From an uncultured Saprospiraceae bacterium (GTDB lineage Bacteria; Bacteroidota; Bacteroidia; Chitinophagales; Saprospiraceae), in NCBI GenBank assembly GCA_937894165.1, contig CALCSX010000305.1, positions 1-13,994 on the forward strand: a stretch of 13,994 nucleotides of DNA, in the 5' to 3' direction. Shown piece after piece: positions 1 to 6,924 of the stretch. The notes below the pieces were generated by a model. It saw only the letters and a program-made list of their open reading frames with translations, ran no database searches and was not told where the DNA came from. Position 1 is the stretch's first letter. Each line of letters opens with the position of its first letter. The translations under genes and the position numbers were made by a program.

Positions 1-455
1 ATAAGAAATTCTATAAGTCATGGACGGAAGATTTAGACAATGAATATTACGATTCCGAGGGGGATTGGTATGATGACTTAAGTGATGTGAATTATATAGA
101 TGCATCTTCTACCACAATAAGTTCGAATTGTAAGCATCAACTGGATGTGATGAATACCTTTAGGAAAGGAACACTACTTCTAAGACGTGCACCTGAAGAA
201 GTACCTGAGTCCACAGTATTCAGAACTTATCCTAATCCGGTTACCACAAGCTTGTTTTGTGAATTACCTGAAGGGGAATGGGATATTCGAATCACTGATA
301 TAAGCGGAAGAGAAGTATTATTTTTCAAGCATCAGGAAGGAACAGTTGATTTAGATTGCCATAATTTGCTATCAGGCATGTATTTAATTCATGCAGTAAG
401 GAAAACGGAGATTAAAGATTCACGAACTGAGATCGTTAAGTTTGTGAAGTTGTAG
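1..455 (+). CDS. 3' end of a secreted protein with T9SS type A sorting domain (partial)
   Basis: The reading frame is open from the left edge (first full codon at 3), so this is the C-terminal 150 residues of a longer protein. A GTG at 87 is in frame but need not be the start. The first ~70 visible residues are acidic and rich in Asp, Glu, Tyr and Trp and match no family I recognise. The last 78 residues are a typical Por_Secre_tail / type A sorting domain: an FRTYPNP motif, then short beta-strand segments (WDIRITDISGREV), a LSGMYLIH strand and a lysine-containing end (VKFVKL). In this family the domain directs export through the type IX secretion system, after which it is removed and the protein is anchored or released. 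The catalytic or binding part lies outside the window, so function is unknown. A perfect 12-bp stem-loop follows 27 bp after the stop. Confidence 0.85.
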   Translation, partial: KKFYKSWTEDLDNEYYDSEGDWYDDLSDVNYIDASSTTISSNCKHQLDVMNTFRKGTLLLRRAPEEVPESTVFRTYPNPVTTSLFCELPEGEWDIRITDISGREVLFFKHQEGTVDLDCHNLLSGMYLIHAVRKTEIKDSRTEIVKFVKL

Positions 456-482
456 AATAGTAAAAATTTTAAAAACTACAAA

Positions 483-514
483 TAGGGTTAGGAATATTAG
501 TTTTCCTAACCCTA
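483..514 (+). terminator. Stem-loop after the T9SS cargo gene
   Basis: A perfect 12-bp inverted repeat (TAGGGTTAGGAA at 483-494, TTCCTAACCCTA at 503-514) encloses an 8-nt loop. It lies 27 bp after the stop codon at 455. There is no clean T-run after it, so it may stabilise a 3' end or act as a weak or factor-assisted terminator rather than a classical intrinsic one. Confidence 0.55.
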
Positions 515-751
515 CTATCTTGGGATTCTGAATAAAACTATCAGGACACATCTTCCCCCCCCTTTAGTTAAAGTTTACATTTTTTCCCTCCCCCAAAAAA
601 TAATTTCCAATAATGTCTGTTTAAGGATTATTAACAACTTGTGATACAATCATTTTACTGTTGTCGATACCGAAAATATGTCATTGTTAAAGCAAGAAAC
701 ATTATTTGTAGTTTGTAATTCAAGTATTTAATTCATCAAAAACAGAACACT
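515..751. other. Intergenic spacer with C-tracts, no gene seen
   Basis: This AT-rich spacer contains two pyrimidine runs (an eight-C tract near 556 and a CCCTCCCCC stretch near 587). I find no credible ORF or RNA gene in it. It presumably holds the promoter of the beta-barrel gene at 752; TTG- and TTTG-like words occur around 685-715, but none makes a clean TTG/TANNTTTG pair, so I do not call a promoter. Confidence 0.5.
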
Positions 752-1354
752 ATGAAATTCTTCAGCGCACTTATCTTTTCATTTTTCTTATACTTTTCCG
801 GCTTTTCCCAAGGCTTTCACTTTGGCATTGGAGCGGGGGCTAATTATACTGATATAATTAGTAAAAATCACCCTTTTGATTTTTATTCTTCCGGATTGGG
901 TTTTCAGATAAATACAATTGCAGAGTATAAATTTTGCGATAAAATGAGTCTGCGAGCAGAGCCCGGCTTTGAAAGCAGAACAGTGGAATCCGTGGGGCAA
1001 TTGAACGACAATAAATTGAATTTTAATTATATCACCCTGCCGGTAATGCTGACTATTTCACCGATAAAGAAACTGACTTTTATGGTGGGTCCTGAAGTAG
1101 CTTATATCCTCTCCTCCGACTTGCATGTCAGTCAATTTGTAGAGAATACATTTGGTGTTGTAAATCAAGATTTTGATTTTGGAATCAAAGCCGGATTGTC
1201 CTATAACTTGAGTGATAATTTTGAACTTGCTTTTAAATATTACAGAGGATTGCGCACCTCAGGTGATTTGAATGTAACTGATATAAATGGCAGTTCCGTA
1301 GGCTATCATTACTATTATCAGGGATTTTCATTGGGAGCATATTATCGAATTTAA
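752..1354 (+). CDS. Small outer-membrane beta-barrel protein (PorT-like)
   Basis: This 200-aa protein begins with a clear Sec signal peptide: two charged or polar residues, a phenylalanine-rich hydrophobic core and a probable cleavage after GFSQ at about residue 20. The mature part alternates hydrophobic and polar residues, as in outer-membrane strands (for example FHFGIGAGANYT near the start and FSLGAYYRI at the end). The order of strands, including a central YITLPVMLTISP segment and a FMVGPEVAYIL segment, is typical of the PorT-like outer-membrane beta-barrel family (OMP_b-brl_2) that is abundant in Bacteroidota. The length fits an eight-strand barrel. Such proteins sit in the outer membrane, and most have no assigned function. 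The gene stands alone between two stem-loops and is probably transcribed by itself. The ATG at 752 is chosen because the signal peptide begins there. Confidence 0.85.
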   Translation: MKFFSALIFSFFLYFSGFSQGFHFGIGAGANYTDIISKNHPFDFYSSGLGFQINTIAEYKFCDKMSLRAEPGFESRTVESVGQLNDNKLNFNYITLPVMLTISPIKKLTFMVGPEVAYILSSDLHVSQFVENTFGVVNQDFDFGIKAGLSYNLSDNFELAFKYYRGLRTSGDLNVTDINGSSVGYHYYYQGFSLGAYYRI

Positions 1355-1403
1355 AATTAATTAAATCAATATTATGTGAAACCTTATATTGAAGCGTAAG
1401 TAT

Positions 1404-1448
1404 AGTTCCAATCAGCATGTTTTGATTGGAACTTTTTATTTATTTTCT
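1404..1448 (+). terminator. Intrinsic terminator of the beta-barrel gene
   Basis: A perfect 11-bp stem (AGTTCCAATCA at 1404-1414, TGATTGGAACT at 1423-1433) with an 8-nt loop is followed directly by a T-rich tract (TTTTATTTATTTT). This is a textbook Rho-independent terminator on the + strand, 50 bp after the stop at 1354. Confidence 0.85.
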
Positions 1449-1531
1449 AGACGTTCCTTATAATAGAATGGCTATAACTAAATAATACGTTATTAATTTG
1501 TATATTTAGTTTTATTCTCAAATAATTTATT

Positions 1532-1575
1532 TATATTTGTATAACGCATTAATACGACATACATCTTATATGTAT
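1532..1575 (+). promoter_or_regulatory. Promoter-like box with overlapping inverted repeats (candidate BlaI operator)
   Basis: TATATTTG at 1532-1539 matches the Bacteroidota -7 consensus TANNTTTG exactly; no clear TTG is present at the expected distance upstream. GTAT (1539-1542) and ATAC (1552-1555) form an inverted pair right where transcription would start. It is followed by ATACAT (1559-1564) and ATGTAT (1570-1575), a 6-bp inverted repeat with a 5-bp spacer and TACA/TGTA half-sites. BlaI/MecI repressors are known to bind AT-rich palindromes with TACA/TGTA halves, so autorepression is a reasonable inference. The AT-rich background makes chance repeats likely. Confidence 0.45.
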
Positions 1576-1621
1576 TACCATATAACTGAAATATTAATTA
1601 ATTTGATATAATAATTAAAAA

Positions 1622-2002
1622 ATGAGCAAATTCGAGAAACTAACACCCGGTGAAGAAGAAGTAATGCAATTTATATGGAGATTGGAGCCGGTATTGGTAA
1701 GCAATATTCTAGATGAGATAGAAAAGGAAACAGGAGACAGACCTCCCCATTCCACCATTTCTTCCATCGTAAGGATACTTGAAAGCAAAGGTTTTGTCGA
1801 CCATAAAGCCTACGGTAGAACCCATGAATATTTTTCATTGGTAAAGAAAAAGGAATACAGCAAGAGAAGTTTGACGGATTTAGTGGGCGGATATTTTGAT
1901 GGTTCAATGAATAATCTGGTATCATTCCTGGTAAAGGAAAAAGCAATGGATAAAAAAGACTTGAAGGAATTGATTAAAAAAATTGATAAACTCGAAAAAT
2001 AG
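1622..2002 (+). CDS. BlaI/MecI/CopY-family transcriptional repressor
   Basis: This 126-aa protein has the full BlaI/MecI layout. An N-terminal winged helix starts with LTPGEEEVMQFIW (residues 7-19), followed by a recognition-helix region with HSTISSIVRILESKGFVDH and a wing ending in GRTHEYFSLV. The lysine-rich C-terminal half should form the dimerisation helices. Family members repress their own operon and are inactivated when the partner M56 protease leads to their cleavage. In staphylococcal BlaI and MecI the cut lies at an Asn-Phe pair in the first part of the C-terminal domain; the comparable stretch here reads NNLVSFLVKEK, with Ser-Phe where I would align Asn-Phe. The gene is 5 bp from the M56 peptidase gene at 2008, so the two almost certainly form one operon. 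The ATG at 1622 lies directly before the conserved domain. Confidence 0.92.
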   Translation: MSKFEKLTPGEEEVMQFIWRLEPVLVSNILDEIEKETGDRPPHSTISSIVRILESKGFVDHKAYGRTHEYFSLVKKKEYSKRSLTDLVGGYFDGSMNNLVSFLVKEKAMDKKDLKELIKKIDKLEK

Positions 2003-2007
2003 ACATC

Positions 2008-3399
2008 ATGATCAACTATTTTATTCAGACCGGAGTGCTATTTACACTCTGCTGGCTTTTTGAGAAATTTGTTTTAAATAATGACCAGTCATTTAACTTT
2101 AGACGCACTTTCCTATTGTTTTCTTTAATTTTTGTACCTATATTACCTTTTTTAAGTTTTCCATCTATCAGTGCTATTTCGACATTTTATTATCCGGAAG
2201 TACTTATTGTTCCGGGAACTTTAATAAATGAAAATGTAAATGGTCTTACACTTGAAAATCAATTTTTTAGTATTTCAAATATTTTATTGGCAATTTACTT
2301 GATTGGTGTTTTGATCTCCATGCTGTTTTTTCTAACAGGTTTATATAAAATAATTTCAAGTATCAGGAGAAGTCAAAAGGAGGTTTTACTTGGATATACT
2401 TTAATAAAGGATTCCAGCTCCCAGGATCCCTATTCATTTTTCCGGTATATCAATCTAGGGAAGTTTAATCCTGATACCAGTGAGGAAAAGCAGACAATTC
2501 TAGGCCATGAATTAGTTCATGTACGACAGTGGCACAGTGTAGATACGATTATTGCTAGCTTGCTTACCATAGTTTTTTGGTTCCTTCCTCCGATCCATTT
2601 TTTAAAATATCGCCTTCAATTAATCCACGAATATATTGCCGATGAAGAAGCCAGCAAAATGACAAGCGTAAAAAGCTACTGTCAATTGCTGCTCAAACAA
2701 ACTCAAAGGGAATCGCGACTCCACATAGCTAACACTTTTTATTTTAAACCCTTAAAAAATCGAATTATGATGATGTTAAATAAAAATCAGATTAAAAACA
2801 GCATTACGAAAAAGTTTTTAATTATTCCTTTTCTAGCCATATGTTTAACGACTATATTGATTTCTCAAAGCAGCAATATTGAGATTCCTGCAGCTCCACA
2901 AGCACCTAAACAGCCCGCTGCCGCAGCTTCACCAACCCCGCCTGCTATGCTCGCTCCTCCTTCTCCATCTGCTCCGCCAGCGCCATCAACTCAGCCCTCT
3001 CCTCCCGCCCCGCCAACTCCTCCCGCCCCTGTAGCACAAAATGAGATTGAGGAAATGCCGCGTTTCTATTCTAAGGAATGTGAAAAAATGTCCAATACCG
3101 AACAAAGGAATGTATGTGCACAGACCAAATTAATACAATTCATATATAAAAGTTTGAAATACCCTGCAAATGCCCGAGTAAATAATATTGAGGGGACAGT
3201 GATTGTTCAGTTTATGGTAGAGAAAGATGGTTCTATTTCTGAAATAGAAGTTTTGAAGAGTCCGGATGAAGAATTAGCCGAAGCAGCGCTTGAACCGATT
3301 AACTTGATGTCTAAAAAAGGAACTTTTGTACCCGGGAAAGATAAAGGTGAGATCGTTAAAGCTCAATTAGTACTCCCAATTAAGTTTAAATTAGATTAA
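2008..3399 (+). CDS. BlaR1-like M56 membrane metallopeptidase with TonB C-terminal domain
   Basis: This 463-aa protein has about five hydrophobic segments (roughly residues 4-25, 35-57, 88-112, 181-198 and 268-286). Between the third and fourth is a zinc-protease motif, HELVH at 167-171, and HEYIAD at 207-212 probably supplies the third ligand. This is the M56 (BlaR1/MecR1) arrangement. After the last membrane segment comes a strongly proline/alanine-rich stretch (about 291-345), then a TonB C-terminal domain (about 375-463) with the typical YPANARVNNIEGTVIVQF and KDGSISEIEVLKSP strands. There is no penicillin-binding sensor domain, so beta-lactam sensing cannot be inferred. The likely role is a membrane signalling protease that inactivates the repressor encoded 5 bp upstream, with the TonB-like module reaching across the periplasm. 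This fusion is common in Bacteroidota. The signal it senses is unknown. Confidence 0.9.
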   Translation: MINYFIQTGVLFTLCWLFEKFVLNNDQSFNFRRTFLLFSLIFVPILPFLSFPSISAISTFYYPEVLIVPGTLINENVNGLTLENQFFSISNILLAIYLIGVLISMLFFLTGLYKIISSIRRSQKEVLLGYTLIKDSSSQDPYSFFRYINLGKFNPDTSEEKQTILGHELVHVRQWHSVDTIIASLLTIVFWFLPPIHFLKYRLQLIHEYIADEEASKMTSVKSYCQLLLKQTQRESRLHIANTFYFKPLKNRIMMMLNKNQIKNSITKKFLIIPFLAICLTTILISQSSNIEIPAAPQAPKQPAAAASPTPPAMLAPPSPSAPPAPSTQPSPPAPPTPPAPVAQNEIEEMPRFYSKECEKMSNTEQRNVCAQTKLIQFIYKSLKYPANARVNNIEGTVIVQFMVEKDGSISEIEVLKSPDEELAEAALEPINLMSKKGTFVPGKDKGEIVKAQLVLPIKFKLD

Positions 3400-3416
3400 A
3401 ATATTTAAAAGTGAAT

Positions 3417-3466
3417 GTTTCGAAATCGGAGAAATGATAGAATGCTCCGGTTTCGAAGCTTTATTA
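3417..3466 (+). terminator. Terminator of the BlaI-M56 operon
   Basis: A stem of about 15 bp (3417-3431 with 3445-3459, core CGAAATCGGAG / CTCCGGTTTCG) contains two G-T wobbles and a 13-nt loop. It is followed by TTTATTAG. It lies 18 bp after the stop of the M56 gene, and the converging - strand gene ends at 3507. Confidence 0.75.
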
Positions 3467-3506
3467 GCCTTAAGAATTGAAAGCTCTTAAATCGTTAGGG
3501 GAAAAA

Positions 3507-4442
3507 TTATTTCAGATTATTCTCTTTGAAAATCTCATGAAGTTCTTCTTTAGGAATTCCAGTGGCATCTGAAATTACCTCGATTTCTACTCCCATTTCC
3601 TTTAATTTTATAGCTGTTTCTATTTTACCTTCTATTTTACCTTCTATTTTACCTTCTAATTTACCATCGAGTTTTCCCAACTTTAGCCCTTTAGCATATC
3701 CTTTCTCTTGAGCTTTCAACGCAGCGTATTCTATAGTACTCTTATAGACACGTTCGTACTTCATAGATTGTTCGTAAGCGAATAACTCTTCTCTCGTTAA
3801 ATTAGCTTTCGATGCTTTTTCCATAACCTTTTTAAATATTTTATCCTCTAAAGTAGTAGGTAATTTATCTAAATATTCTAACCTATCTAATAAAAATAGC
3901 CATTTCTCAATTTTAGTTCCAAATTTATCTTGTTTTTTCCGAAAAACCGGTAATTCTAAATAGAAAAACCGCAGTTTGTCGTGAAAGATCTTATGGGATT
4001 CTATATTAGTAAAAGCGATTTCATGGAAGTATTTTTCGCCTGCTCTTTTATTTTTACTAATACGAAAATTGAGTAAGCTAATACAATATACTGTCTTTAA
4101 TTGAAAATTCCACTCCCCTCGCCGAGCTTGTCCTTGGATAGGCATCGTCCCATAAAACAATGTCCTATCCTTATAGTTAAGATGAAATAGCCTCTGCATT
4201 TCCACTATGATATATTCACCCTTATCAGTTAAACAATGGATATCAAAAACTGCAGTCCGATACTCTTTTATCTTACCTATATATTCCTGTTGGATATAAA
4301 TTAAATCAATGATGGAATCGCACCTTCCCTCTAGAACTGCATTCACAAAATCCAACAACAAATCCTTGCTAGACTCCTCACCAAAAATCTTCTTAAAACC
4401 GAAATCTGAAAATGGGTTTATGTTTATTTGTTTCCGTCTCAT
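3507..4442 (-). CDS. Rpn-family PD-(D/E)XK nuclease / putative transposase-like protein
   Basis: From the ATG at 4442 the protein has 311 residues; a TTG five codons upstream (4457) is less likely. The N-terminus has the family signature NPFSDFGFKKIFG (residues 9-21). A nuclease-like core follows: Asp67 in AVFDIHC and E81-M-Q83 in YIIVEMQ, matching the D...ExQ pattern of Rpn/PDDEXK_2 proteins, then a conserved YGTMPIQGQARRGEWNF segment. The C-terminus has a charged, Lys/Glu-rich tail with five four-residue repeats (G-K-I/L-E/D, about 256-275), then a short helical domain containing ISDATGIPKEELHEI. Proteins of this family are often annotated as transposases; the E. coli Rpn members are DNA endonucleases that promote RecA-independent recombination. 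The gene stands alone without inverted repeats around it, so it is not an obvious insertion sequence. I am confident of the family, not of the biological role. Confidence 0.88.
   Translation of the reverse strand: MRRKQININPFSDFGFKKIFGEESSKDLLLDFVNAVLEGRCDSIIDLIYIQQEYIGKIKEYRTAVFDIHCLTDKGEYIIVEMQRLFHLNYKDRTLFYGTMPIQGQARRGEWNFQLKTVYCISLLNFRISKNKRAGEKYFHEIAFTNIESHKIFHDKLRFFYLELPVFRKKQDKFGTKIEKWLFLLDRLEYLDKLPTTLEDKIFKKVMEKASKANLTREELFAYEQSMKYERVYKSTIEYAALKAQEKGYAKGLKLGKLDGKLEGKIEGKIEGKIETAIKLKEMGVEIEVISDATGIPKEELHEIFKENNLK
3618..3677 (-). repeat. Five 12-bp in-frame tandem repeats in the Rpn-like gene
   Basis: On the + strand, TTCTATTTTACC occurs three times without change (3618-3629, 3630-3641, 3642-3653). 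A one-base variant (3654-3665) and a more diverged unit (3666-3677) follow. Each unit encodes the four residues Gly-Lys-Ile/Leu-Glu/Asp in the - strand gene, so loss or gain of units keeps the frame. Confidence 0.95.
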
Positions 4443-4504
4443 ATATATAAGACGCAAAACCCTCCAAATTCCATAAAAATTATTGAACTATTTTTAAAGA
4501 AAAT

Positions 4505-4529
4505 AAAAAAACCATCCATTATGATAGCC
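4505..4529 (-). terminator. Probable weak terminator of the beta-barrel gene at 4562
   Basis: Read on the - strand, GGCTATC, a 6-nt loop and GATGG (4529 down to 4512) pair with one G-T wobble plus two possible outer wobbles. A run of seven T residues (A at 4505-4511 on the + strand) follows directly. The stem is short, but the position, 33 bp after the stop at 4562, fits an intrinsic terminator. Confidence 0.45.
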
Positions 4530-4561
4530 TTTTGCTTTATAAATTTTCTCTTTATATACTT

Positions 4562-5248
4562 CTAATCAACATATTCCACCTTTCTCAAAAATCTAAAACC
4601 CACAGACAATTCAACGGATACATTTCGAACATTTTGTTCCGGAGTATTAAATAATTCCCCGGTGAACTCATTTGTCAAACCTTGATATGATGGTACAAAT
4701 ATTTGCCTGGAAATATCAGGAGAAACCCTCAATTCTAAAACGCCACCCACCAAATCGGAAAACATCCACTCCAATCCTGCCCCAATCGTCACACCATAGT
4801 TGAAAAGTCTCGTACCCTCCTGAAAGAATTCATATATTTCAAAATTCACGCCCGTCGTATATTCCGCCCGCAAGGCAAATAATATATATGACTTCAAATC
4901 CCCTTTAAAAGCTTTTTTACTCTTTACACCCCCACTTAATGATACGTTTCTAAACTCCATATTTCTACTGGAAGTATTGAAAATACTATTCGAACCGGCA
5001 AACCTGTAAGAAGAGCCACGTGTATGGTATCCTGCCTCTAGGTAGAAAGAAAATTTGTCCGCTTCTAAATCTAAAGTTTCTATGGAAGCTGCAAAATGGG
5101 GCTTAAATAAAGGAGAATTTTGCCCAAATTGTGTCCAATTCTGCATTCCCATACTCAATCCACTCTTTAAGCCAAATGCTGAACCTTGACTTAAAGCACT
5201 GGTCCCGAAAAATAATATACAGATAATTGGAAGTACTAATTTCTTCAT
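4562..5248 (-). CDS. Outer-membrane beta-barrel protein, function unknown
   Basis: This 228-aa protein starts with a lipoprotein-free Sec signal peptide: MKK, a hydrophobic core (LVLPIICILFFGTSA) and probable cleavage after LSQ at about residue 21. The mature part opens with GSAFGLKSGLSMGMQNW, a form common in Bacteroidota porin-family small barrels, and continues with alternating strands such as FSFYLEAGYHTRGSSYRF, FRNVSLSGGVKSK and YILFALRAEYTTGVNF. The last strand (VSVELSVGFRFL) is followed by a short charged tail, so the protein does not end on the usual terminal aromatic residue. It probably lies in the outer membrane. No catalytic motif is visible. It is transcribed in the same direction as its neighbours but has its own promoter-like sequence upstream (5270-5297) and a possible terminator downstream. 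Confidence 0.78.
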   Translation of the reverse strand: MKKLVLPIICILFFGTSALSQGSAFGLKSGLSMGMQNWTQFGQNSPLFKPHFAASIETLDLEADKFSFYLEAGYHTRGSSYRFAGSNSIFNTSSRNMEFRNVSLSGGVKSKKAFKGDLKSYILFALRAEYTTGVNFEIYEFFQEGTRLFNYGVTIGAGLEWMFSDLVGGVLELRVSPDISRQIFVPSYQGLTNEFTGELFNTPEQNVRNVSVELSVGFRFLRKVEYVD

Positions 5249-5269
5249 AAATTTCTCAGTTTAAGATCA

Positions 5270-5297
5270 TAAATATACGAAACTGTAGAGAATTCAA
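5270..5297 (-). promoter_or_regulatory. Candidate promoter of the beta-barrel gene
   Basis: On the - strand, TATATTTA (5277 down to 5270) matches seven of eight positions of TANNTTTG. A TTG (5297 down to 5295) lies 17 bp upstream, within the 17-23 bp spacing reported for Flavobacterium-type promoters. The start codon is about 21 bp downstream. This is motif evidence only. Confidence 0.4.
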
Positions 5298-5349
5298 TTG
5301 ATTAAAATATTTTTGGAAACCCTTTTTTTAAATAATAGCCAACCGAATG

Positions 5350-6573
5350 TTACTTAACCCTCAATTTCTGACCTAATTTAATCGTATTCTCTTCTAAATT
5401 ATTCAATTGCTTTATCATAGCTACGTCCACATTGTACTTCCTTGAAAGTGAAAATAATGTATCTCCGGTCTCCACTACATGAAATGTCTGATGTTCAGCA
5501 TTTACTTCTCTAACCTTATGCGTAATGGGAACTTCTTGTTTAAATGGTGTTGATCGATCCGGACTTACTGTTACAGGAGTGTTTTTGTTTTTAAATAGCC
5601 CTTTTAGTTTTATTTTTTGCCCGGCTTTCAATGTCACATTGGAAGGAATATTATTCCTCTTGCTTAGACTGGAAACTTTGATACCATACCGTTGCGAGAT
5701 GTCAAATAAGGTTTCATCTTTACGTGTAGTATGATATTTTTCCTTTCCTGCATAACCTGTCCTCTTGGGTTGTAGAAATACAGGGTAATTTTCCGGTAAA
5801 GTCTCATTGGCACTTTTCAACTCTTCATTATATTTCATAATTTGCCTCACATCAGTCCCGGTGACGGCAGCGATGGCTTGTGGAGTTGAATTTTCTTTGG
5901 CATAGACCATACGAATGTTATTGATTTCCTCAAACATATAATTACTTGAACTTGAGCGCTCACTTCTCTCCATGTTTTTGACAAGAGCTGGTCTGCTATT
6001 CTTTTTGGCGACATGAGATTTATCAAATTCATCCAAATTCATTTCCTCAATAATTCGAATTAAAATAGCTGCATATTGCGGATTCGTAGCATAACCGGAT
6101 TTTCGCAAGCCGTGTGCCCAACCTTTGTAATCCGTATTCTTTAAATTGAATAAAAAGCCATATCTGGATACTTTCTTTGGATCAGTGAGGAATTCTGAGT
6201 GAGCCAAAAAGGAGGAAGTCGGATTCTTATACGCTCGAAAACAGGACTCTATCAACTTGCCTCTTTTATTAAAATCATCGTCCTTTCTATAGTATGTGGG
6301 TCCGGTCCAATCTCCCCCGCATTTTATCCCAAAATGATTGTTTGCTTTTGAAGCCAACTCGCTTCGACCTGAATTGCTCTCCAAAATACCCTGCGCCAAT
6401 TTGATACTTGCAGGAATCCCCGTTCTTTTCATTTCTTCTATGGCAATATCCTTGTATAGGGAAACATATAGGACGCGGTGATCTATCTCTTCTGCCGTTA
6501 ATGGTGTAATTTCTTCGCCATTTACTTGAAGCCCCACCATCATTATTACTATAAATATAAATATGTCTTTCAT
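5350..6573 (-). CDS. Secreted glucosaminidase (peptidoglycan hydrolase) with LysM modules
   Basis: This 407-aa protein has a hydrophobic signal peptide (residues 1 to about 19). A glucosaminidase domain of the FlgJ/LytG type (GH73-like) follows at about 30-180, with PASIKLAQGILESNSGRSELA (54-74), where Glu65 is the expected catalytic acid, and the conserved NNHFGIKC segment (78-85). KSGYATNPQYAAIL (158-171) is the usual closing helix. The C-terminal half holds two clear LysM domains (about 279-323 and 363-406, the latter with HVVETGDTLFSLSRKYNV) and a weaker LysM-like segment at about 220-268. The family cleaves the N-acetylglucosaminyl bond of peptidoglycan, and LysM modules bind the glycan strands. 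A role in cell-wall turnover or division is likely. The ATG at 6573 starts the signal peptide. Nothing appears missing, and no terminator is evident after the stop. Confidence 0.92.
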   Translation of the reverse strand: MKDIFIFIVIMMVGLQVNGEEITPLTAEEIDHRVLYVSLYKDIAIEEMKRTGIPASIKLAQGILESNSGRSELASKANNHFGIKCGGDWTGPTYYRKDDDFNKRGKLIESCFRAYKNPTSSFLAHSEFLTDPKKVSRYGFLFNLKNTDYKGWAHGLRKSGYATNPQYAAILIRIIEEMNLDEFDKSHVAKKNSRPALVKNMERSERSSSSNYMFEEINNIRMVYAKENSTPQAIAAVTGTDVRQIMKYNEELKSANETLPENYPVFLQPKRTGYAGKEKYHTTRKDETLFDISQRYGIKVSSLSKRNNIPSNVTLKAGQKIKLKGLFKNKNTPVTVSPDRSTPFKQEVPITHKVREVNAEHQTFHVVETGDTLFSLSRKYNVDVAMIKQLNNLEENTIKLGQKLRVK

Positions 6574-6924
6574 CCTGCTTATTTGTTATACATGATTATA
6601 TTTATGAGTCCACTCCTAAACCCCTTTCTATTACGAATGGCTGCAAAGCCCAATATCTTCGTTTAATGGAAAAATCTATCCTCGATGTAGCTATGGCTAC
6701 GCCTGCGGATTATTTTTCCATTAAACTCGATCTTGAATTTTTCGCTCATTCTCATCACGAAAAGGGTTTAGGCGTAGACTCATATTACAAAAATATGTAA
6801 TATATTCTTAAATCCCAAAAATTGAATCATTATTTTTTTATGTTTTAAAATTAAGGTCGTTTGTGTCTATTTACGATTAACCATTCTAAGCGAAGGTCGT
6901 TGAGTCGAAACGCCGAACTATATT
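6574..6924. other. Intergenic region between two - strand genes, holding a palindromic element
   Basis: These 351 bp contain no credible gene. Most is taken up by the 182-bp imperfect palindrome at 6603-6784. The rest is AT-rich, with a copy of AAGGTCGTT at 6853-6861 and another at 6893-6901. No clear terminator follows the T9SS cargo gene that ends at 6925, and no clean promoter precedes the glucosaminidase gene. Confidence 0.6.
6603..6784. repeat. 182-bp imperfect palindrome, MITE-like element
   Basis: The two halves mirror each other around 6693.5 with no net shift. TATGAGTC (6603-6610) pairs with GACTCATA (6777-6784). CCTAAACCC (6615-6623) pairs with GGGTTTAGG (6764-6772). TTTAATGGAAAAAT (6662-6675) pairs with ATTTTTCCATTAAA (6712-6725). 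GTAGC (6687-6691) and GCTAC (6696-6700) form the central hairpin. Between these blocks the arms have diverged. There is no ORF inside, and I see no obvious target-site duplication. The form suits a non-autonomous transposable element or a large extragenic hairpin. Confidence 0.75.

Noticed and set aside
3618..3677. Tandem repeats as a possible CRISPR array
   Set aside because: Units are 12 bp, directly adjacent and without spacers, and lie in frame inside a coding region.
3507..4560. Rpn-like gene as a complete insertion sequence
   Set aside because: I found no flanking terminal inverted repeats or target duplication, and the family is often found as stand-alone chromosomal genes.
6782..6803. 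ATATTACA / TGTAATAT inverted repeat, looking like a BlaI operator or a terminator
   Set aside because: It is purely AT-rich, overlaps the edge of the 182-bp palindrome, and lies far from any BlaI-regulated gene; chance is the simplest reading.
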